From the NCBI GenBank assembly GCA_002716125.1, contig PAZH01000050.1, forward strand, positions 35,687 through 99,686: a stretch of 64,000 nucleotides of DNA, read 5' to 3'. A model generated the notes under the pieces. That model did not search any database. It saw only the letters and a program-made list of their open reading frames with translations, and was not told where the DNA came from. Positions 60,516 through 64,000 of this stretch are shown here, piece by piece. The DNA comes from Rhodospirillaceae bacterium (GTDB lineage: Bacteria; Pseudomonadota; Alphaproteobacteria; UBA8366). The first letter of the stretch is position 1, and each line of letters starts with the position of its first letter. A program made the translations under genes and the position numbers.

Positions 60516-61223
60516 ATGAATGAGACTGTCACGATACCCGCGCAATTCAATGGTCCGCCGGGTTCCGGGAATGGCGGATATGCTGCGGGCGCCTTCGCTG
60601 AGTTTCTCGAGGGCGCGGCCGAGGTGACGCTCCGTAGCCCACCACCACTCGACCAGCCGATGCAAGTGGTACGTGAGGGGAACGGGCTCGTTGTCCGGAA
60701 CGGAGAGACGCTTGTGGGCGAAGTCCGGCCAAGTACGCTTTCGCTGGACGTTCCGGATTGCCCGGATGCGGGTGCCGTACGCACCGCCGTACGCCGGTTC
60801 GTGGAATTTAAAAAGGACGATTTTCATCGGTGTTTCGTCTGCGGGGCCGAACGCGCCGTAGGGGATGGCTTATGTCTGCGGACCGGCCCTATCGATGGCA
60901 GTGAAATTGTCGCGACCGAATGGATACCGCATGAAAACTTTGCCGGTACGGACGGTCTCATTCCGCAACGAATTCTTTGGAGCGCACTCGATTGCCCAGG
61001 TGTCTGGTCGATCATCCGCGATACGGGTGTCATCATGCATTTGGGTCGATTGACGGCGGCGGTCGACAACGACCTTGTCGCCGGGACGCCTTGTACGGTG
61101 ATCGGTTGGCCCGTGGGCCGGGACGGTCGCAAAGCCTACGCCGGTACGGCGATTTATGACGCGAATGGCAACATCCGCGGTCAGGCGAAATCGGTCTGGA
61201 TCGATATCGGAAAGCAAGTCTAA
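60516..61223 (+). CDS. Thioesterase-like (double hot-dog) protein
   Basis: 235 residues. The N-terminal part (GPPGSGNGGYAAGAFAEFL, then LRSPPPLDQPM) follows the acyl-CoA thioesterase-like pattern. A CFVCG motif near 106 and a second hot-dog-like half (WSALDCPGVWSII, GRKAYAGTAIYD) follow. No catalytic residue can be assigned with confidence. GGGGG lies about 9 bases before the ATG. It overlaps the end of the convergent CitE-like gene by 4 bases. Confidence 0.75.
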   Translation: MNETVTIPAQFNGPPGSGNGGYAAGAFAEFLEGAAEVTLRSPPPLDQPMQVVREGNGLVVRNGETLVGEVRPSTLSLDVPDCPDAGAVRTAVRRFVEFKKDDFHRCFVCGAERAVGDGLCLRTGPIDGSEIVATEWIPHENFAGTDGLIPQRILWSALDCPGVWSIIRDTGVIMHLGRLTAAVDNDLVAGTPCTVIGWPVGRDGRKAYAGTAIYDANGNIRGQAKSVWIDIGKQV

Positions 61224-62104
61224 TAAGCGGATAAGGCTTCCGCCCTTGCCAGGAGTGTTTGCGCGTTCCGGTAGATGGGAACTTCGACCAACGAGCCGTC
61301 CAACTCGACGCGGCCGTCGCCATTGGCTTGCGCTGCTTCAAAAGCGGCGACGATGCGCTGTGCTTTCGCGATGTCCGCAGCAGAGGGGGTGAATACCTCG
61401 TTGATGACGGCCGCATGGTCCGGATTGACCGCGCTTTTGGCGGTATAACCGAGTTGGCGGGCGTAGCGTGCCTCGGCCTCGGTGCCGGCATCGTCGGTCC
61501 AGGTATAGGGCGCATCGATGGAAACGACGCCCGCCGCGACACATTCGACGTGAAAGCGGGCCCGCACGTATTTCAGTTCCTCACCGTCGCGACTGCGCTC
61601 GGCGCCGAGATCGGTCGCAATGTCTTCGGAGGCGACCAAGGCACATTTGACGCGTGGACTGGCGTTGCAGATGTCGTAGGTCTGAATCAGTCCGCGGGCC
61701 AGCTCGATATTGGGGACGAGTTCGGTGACGCTTGTTTGGAGGCCGAGCGATTGCTCCGCGGCCAGCACGGCGTCTTCGAGACCGGTGACATGCGACGGTT
61801 CTGACACTTTTGGGAGCATCACCAGATCAGGCGCGCCATGCATGACCGCATCCAGATCGTCGCGGCCGTCGCCCGCCAACGGATTGACGCGCACAGCGGC
61901 GACACAGCCACGCGCCTTCCAGGCGGCGAGTACGCGGGGTGCAATCTCTCGGGCTGCCGGCCGCAATGCCGGTGCCGTGAAATCTTCGAGCTCGTGGATG
62001 AGAACGTCTGCGCCGCTGTCGGCGGCCGCGATCAGCGCCGCTTCGTCGGCACCGCCAACGAACAGCCAGGAACGCCTCATCTCGGGTGGGCGGATTTGGG
62101 GCAT
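61220..62104 (-). CDS. HpcH/HpaI aldolase/citrate lyase (CitE-like) family protein
   Basis: 294 residues, AAGGAA before ATG 62104. CitE-fold marks: RSWLFVGGADEAALI, DVLIHELEDFTAPALRPAAR (with the metal-binding Glu/Asp pair), AVRVNPLAGD, VMLPKVSEPS, and YTAKSAVNPDHAAVIN for the C-terminal lid. Relatives split malyl-CoA, citramalyl-CoA or beta-methylmalyl-CoA or act as thioesterases on them. With the CoA-transferases and hydratase of this region it could complete a dicarboxylate-CoA pathway. Confidence 0.87.
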   Translation of the reverse strand: MPQIRPPEMRRSWLFVGGADEAALIAAADSGADVLIHELEDFTAPALRPAAREIAPRVLAAWKARGCVAAVRVNPLAGDGRDDLDAVMHGAPDLVMLPKVSEPSHVTGLEDAVLAAEQSLGLQTSVTELVPNIELARGLIQTYDICNASPRVKCALVASEDIATDLGAERSRDGEELKYVRARFHVECVAAGVVSIDAPYTWTDDAGTEAEARYARQLGYTAKSAVNPDHAAVINEVFTPSAADIAKAQRIVAAFEAAQANGDGRVELDGSLVEVPIYRNAQTLLARAEALSAY

Positions 62105-62174
62105 ATCAATTCCTTTTCATGCGATCCCAAATAATATGCGTCTATATGGGAAACTTTGTCGGGAGAAAACGATC

Positions 62175-62678
62175 ATGGACGAGGATAAAAAGAAATCGAC
62201 GCTGCGGATGATTCCATACGGTATCTATGTGATGACCGCGAAAGACGGCGATGGAAATGTCGGCGCGGGTACCGTCAATTGGGTCACACAATCGTCGTTT
62301 GACCCGCCCTTGGTCGCGATCGGTGTGAAAACCGATTCCGGTCTTTATGCGACGGTAAAAGCCGCTGGGAAATTCGCGCTCAATATGCTCGGAAAAGGCC
62401 AGCAAGGGATCGCTTTTGGGTTTTTCAAGCCGGTGGAAGTGGACGGCAATACGATGAGCGGCGAGCCTGTTTGTGATGGTGAGAACGGCGCGCCGCTGCT
62501 CGATAATGCACCCGCTGCAATCGAATGCAATGTCGCAGAGATCGTCGCGTTGGGCGACCACCACATCGTGGTCGGCGAAGTCACCGAAGTCCATCAGGCA
62601 CAGCCGCCGGAAGGCCGTGCCGACGAGGCGATCCTCGAGATGAAGGAGCTCGGGGATAACGTCTTTTACGGCGGTTGA
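62175..62678 (+). CDS. Flavin reductase family (FMN-binding split barrel) protein
   Basis: 167 residues from ATG 62175, GGGAGA site. It begins LRMIPYGIYVMTAKDGDGNVGAGTVNW, with the flavin-reductase domain's TVNWVTQSSFDPPLVAIGV and FALNMLGKGQQ. Typical members reduce FMN or FAD for a partner monooxygenase. The only obvious partner in the window, the luciferase-like enzyme at 3610, is 58 kb away. It is convergent with trxB, about 20 bases apart. Confidence 0.87.
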   Translation: MDEDKKKSTLRMIPYGIYVMTAKDGDGNVGAGTVNWVTQSSFDPPLVAIGVKTDSGLYATVKAAGKFALNMLGKGQQGIAFGFFKPVEVDGNTMSGEPVCDGENGAPLLDNAPAAIECNVAEIVALGDHHIVVGEVTEVHQAQPPEGRADEAILEMKELGDNVFYGG

Positions 62679-62698
62679 GCCCGAATCGGCGGCGCGGT

Positions 62699-63661
62699 TT
62701 ACTCCGCCGCTTCGCTGTGGACTTCGTGTTCCGCGACGAACTTTTCGGCTTCGAGCGCGGCCATGCAACCCATGCCGGCCGCGGTGACCGCTTGGCGATA
62801 GATCTTATCCTTTACATCGCCGGCCGCGAAGACGCCGGGAATTGCCGTCGCCGTGCTGTCCGGCTTTGTGAGGACATAGCCTTCGTCGTCCAACTCGACA
62901 TGGCCTTGGAAGACGGCGGTTGCCGGGTCATGTCCGATGGCGACGAAAATACCGTCGAAGGCGCGCTCGGAAACTTCGTCCGTCTTGACGTTACGCAGCT
63001 TGGCGCCGGTGACGCTCGGCGGGTTGTCGTCGCCGATAATGTCTTCCATAACGTGGTCCCAAAGAACTTCAACCTTCGGATTTGCGAACAGCCGCTCCTG
63101 CAGAATTTTTTCCGAGCGCAGCTGGTCGCGGCGATGGATGAGCGTGACCTTGCTCGCGTGATTGGTGAGGTAGAGCGCTTCCTCGACCGCCGTGTTGCCG
63201 CCGCCGATCACCGCGACTTCCTTCTCGCGGAAGAAGAAGCCGTCGCACGTGGCGCAAGCGGAGAGGCCGAAGCCCATGAACTTCTCTTCCGACGGAAGGC
63301 CGAGCCAGCGCGCTTGGGCGCCGGTCGAGATAATGACCGTGTCGCCCGAATAGGTGTCGCCGGAATCGCCTTTCGCGCGGAACGGGCGGCTTGAGAAGTC
63401 GACTTCGGTGATGATGTCGTAAATCATCCGCGTGCCGACATGTTCGGCCTGCTTCTGCATTTGTTCCATAAGCCACGGACCCTGCACGACGTCTTCGAAG
63501 CCGGGGTAATTCTCGACATCGGTTGTGATGGTCATCTGACCGCCCGGCTGCATACCGGCCACGATCATCGGCTCGAGGCTCGCGCGGGCCGCGTAGATGG
63601 CGGCGGTATATCCGGCCGGCCCGGATCCGATGATGAATACTTTGCTATGATGGTGTGCCAT
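62699..63661 (-). CDS. trxB: Thioredoxin-disulfide reductase TrxB
   Basis: 320 residues, normal length. The FAD site is FIIGSGPAGYTAAIYAARA, the redox pair is C136-AT-C139 in SACATCDGFF, the NADPH site is VAVIGGGNTAVEEALYL with HRRDQLRSEK, and GVFAAGDVKDKIYRQAVTAAGMG closes the FAD site (about 275-297). It transfers electrons from NADPH to thioredoxin in the cytoplasm. A histidine-rich start (AHHHSK) is natural here. Confidence 0.96.
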   Translation of the reverse strand: MAHHHSKVFIIGSGPAGYTAAIYAARASLEPMIVAGMQPGGQMTITTDVENYPGFEDVVQGPWLMEQMQKQAEHVGTRMIYDIITEVDFSSRPFRAKGDSGDTYSGDTVIISTGAQARWLGLPSEEKFMGFGLSACATCDGFFFREKEVAVIGGGNTAVEEALYLTNHASKVTLIHRRDQLRSEKILQERLFANPKVEVLWDHVMEDIIGDDNPPSVTGAKLRNVKTDEVSERAFDGIFVAIGHDPATAVFQGHVELDDEGYVLTKPDSTATAIPGVFAAGDVKDKIYRQAVTAAGMGCMAALEAEKFVAEHEVHSEAAE

Positions 63662-63792
63662 GACGTGCTTTCGTCCGTGCGTCTATTGCAATGAAGCTTG
63701 CCTTCCAAGTAATGCCGATTCTCTTCAGGCGCAAGAGGCGCGGCGGGGATGTCGCGCTTGCGCGGCCTTCGGAATACGCTAGCATCCGCGCT

Positions 63793-64000
63793 ATGCGCAT
63801 TTTCGCACTCTTTCTCTTCGGATATTTGGCGTTGTTCGCCGGGACCCCGCCGTCCGCGATTGCGCAGGACATGAATGCCATACAACGGCTTTATCAACAG
63901 AACCGCGTCGGCAATATTTCGCCGCCGCCGCCGGTCTCGGCGCCGTCCACCCAAAGGCGCGCGGTTGCAGCGCCGGCGCCCCGCACCGCGACGGTCTCGG
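63793..64000 (+). CDS. Exported protein, N-terminal part only
   Basis: 69 residues from ATG 63793 to the window edge. A signal peptide (MRIFALFLFGYLALF to AIAQ, about 1-25) leads into DMNAIQRLYQQN and a Pro/Ala/Ser-rich stretch. No family can be named from this fragment. It is divergent from trxB. Confidence 0.6.
   Translation, partial: MRIFALFLFGYLALFAGTPPSAIAQDMNAIQRLYQQNRVGNISPPPPVSAPSTQRRAVAAPAPRTATVS

Noticed and set aside
1..64000. tRNA, rRNA, CRISPR arrays, insertion sequences, attachment sites, replication origins
   Set aside because: I looked for clover-leaf motifs, regularly spaced repeats, transposase motifs and terminal inverted repeats and saw none that I could support.

Overview
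The window reads as chromosomal DNA of an alphaproteobacterium, probably of the Rhodospirillales type. This is inferred from gene families (bactofilin, glcDEF, EF-G-like protein, several CaiB/BaiF CoA-transferases, GT41 glycosyltransferase, caspase-like peptidase) and from moderately high GC; no rRNA or tRNA is present to prove it. I find about 65 genes, densely packed, with no gene-free stretch above 300 bases (the longest is about 280 bases, 32507-32785). I see no integrase, transposase, CRISPR array or tRNA.

Left part (1-30.9 kb): mostly small-molecule catabolism. A truncated carotenoid oxygenase faces a TetR regulator across a shared promoter/operator. Next come a frameshifted chemoreceptor, a luciferase-like monooxygenase, an SDR without its catalytic residues, a RidA protein, an AhpD-like protein, a DUF1989 protein, a Rieske oxygenase, an NADPH-type 2-hydroxyacid dehydrogenase, a glcDEF glycolate oxidase operon, a DUF3237 protein and a bactofilin. 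These are followed by a decarboxylase-like/3-hydroxyisobutyrate dehydrogenase-like/MaoC-like operon, a beta-lactamase-fold esterase/TauD/HAD/Lrp operon, a class III aminotransferase, a ketopantoate reductase-like protein, an EF-G-like GTPase, a 2-keto-4-pentenoate hydratase-like enzyme, MsrP without MsrQ, and a dehydrogenase/acyl-CoA ligase pair.

Central part (30.9-53.0 kb): a very different, almost entirely envelope-directed cluster. A minus-strand run of about 20 tightly packed genes begins with a periplasmic caspase-like peptidase carrying an SH3 domain. It continues with an ExbD-like protein, two overlapping lytic transglycosylases, two unknown cytoplasmic proteins, and a membrane-anchored Lon-type (S16) protease domain without any AAA+ ATPase. 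Then come several exported proteins, an ExbB/TolQ-like channel protein, two single-span Lys/Pro-rich proteins (one TolA/TonB-like), a caspase-like protein that has lost its catalytic His, CsgG/GNA1162-like and FlgO/DUF4384 proteins, a tiny membrane protein, and a YgiB/YgiC-like pair. Across the strand lie two tandem paralogous FlgO-like exported proteins, a frameshifted TPR-OmpA protein, a separate OmpA-domain protein and another exported protein. My inference is a proton-motive-force-driven, cell-wall-spanning complex with proteolytic components. I do not recognise it as a described system, and it is the main point of interest here.

Right part (53.1-64 kb): metabolism again. It holds two CaiB/BaiF CoA-transferases, a TPR/O-GlcNAc-transferase-like protein, an enoyl-CoA hydratase, an FlK-like thioesterase, a NIPSNAP protein, a DUF2846 lipoprotein, a hot-dog-like protein, a CitE-like lyase, a flavin reductase, thioredoxin reductase, and the start of an exported protein.

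Three apparent frameshifts are seen (two in the chemoreceptor, one in TPR-OmpA). Whether they are real decay or assembly errors cannot be decided from the sequence.
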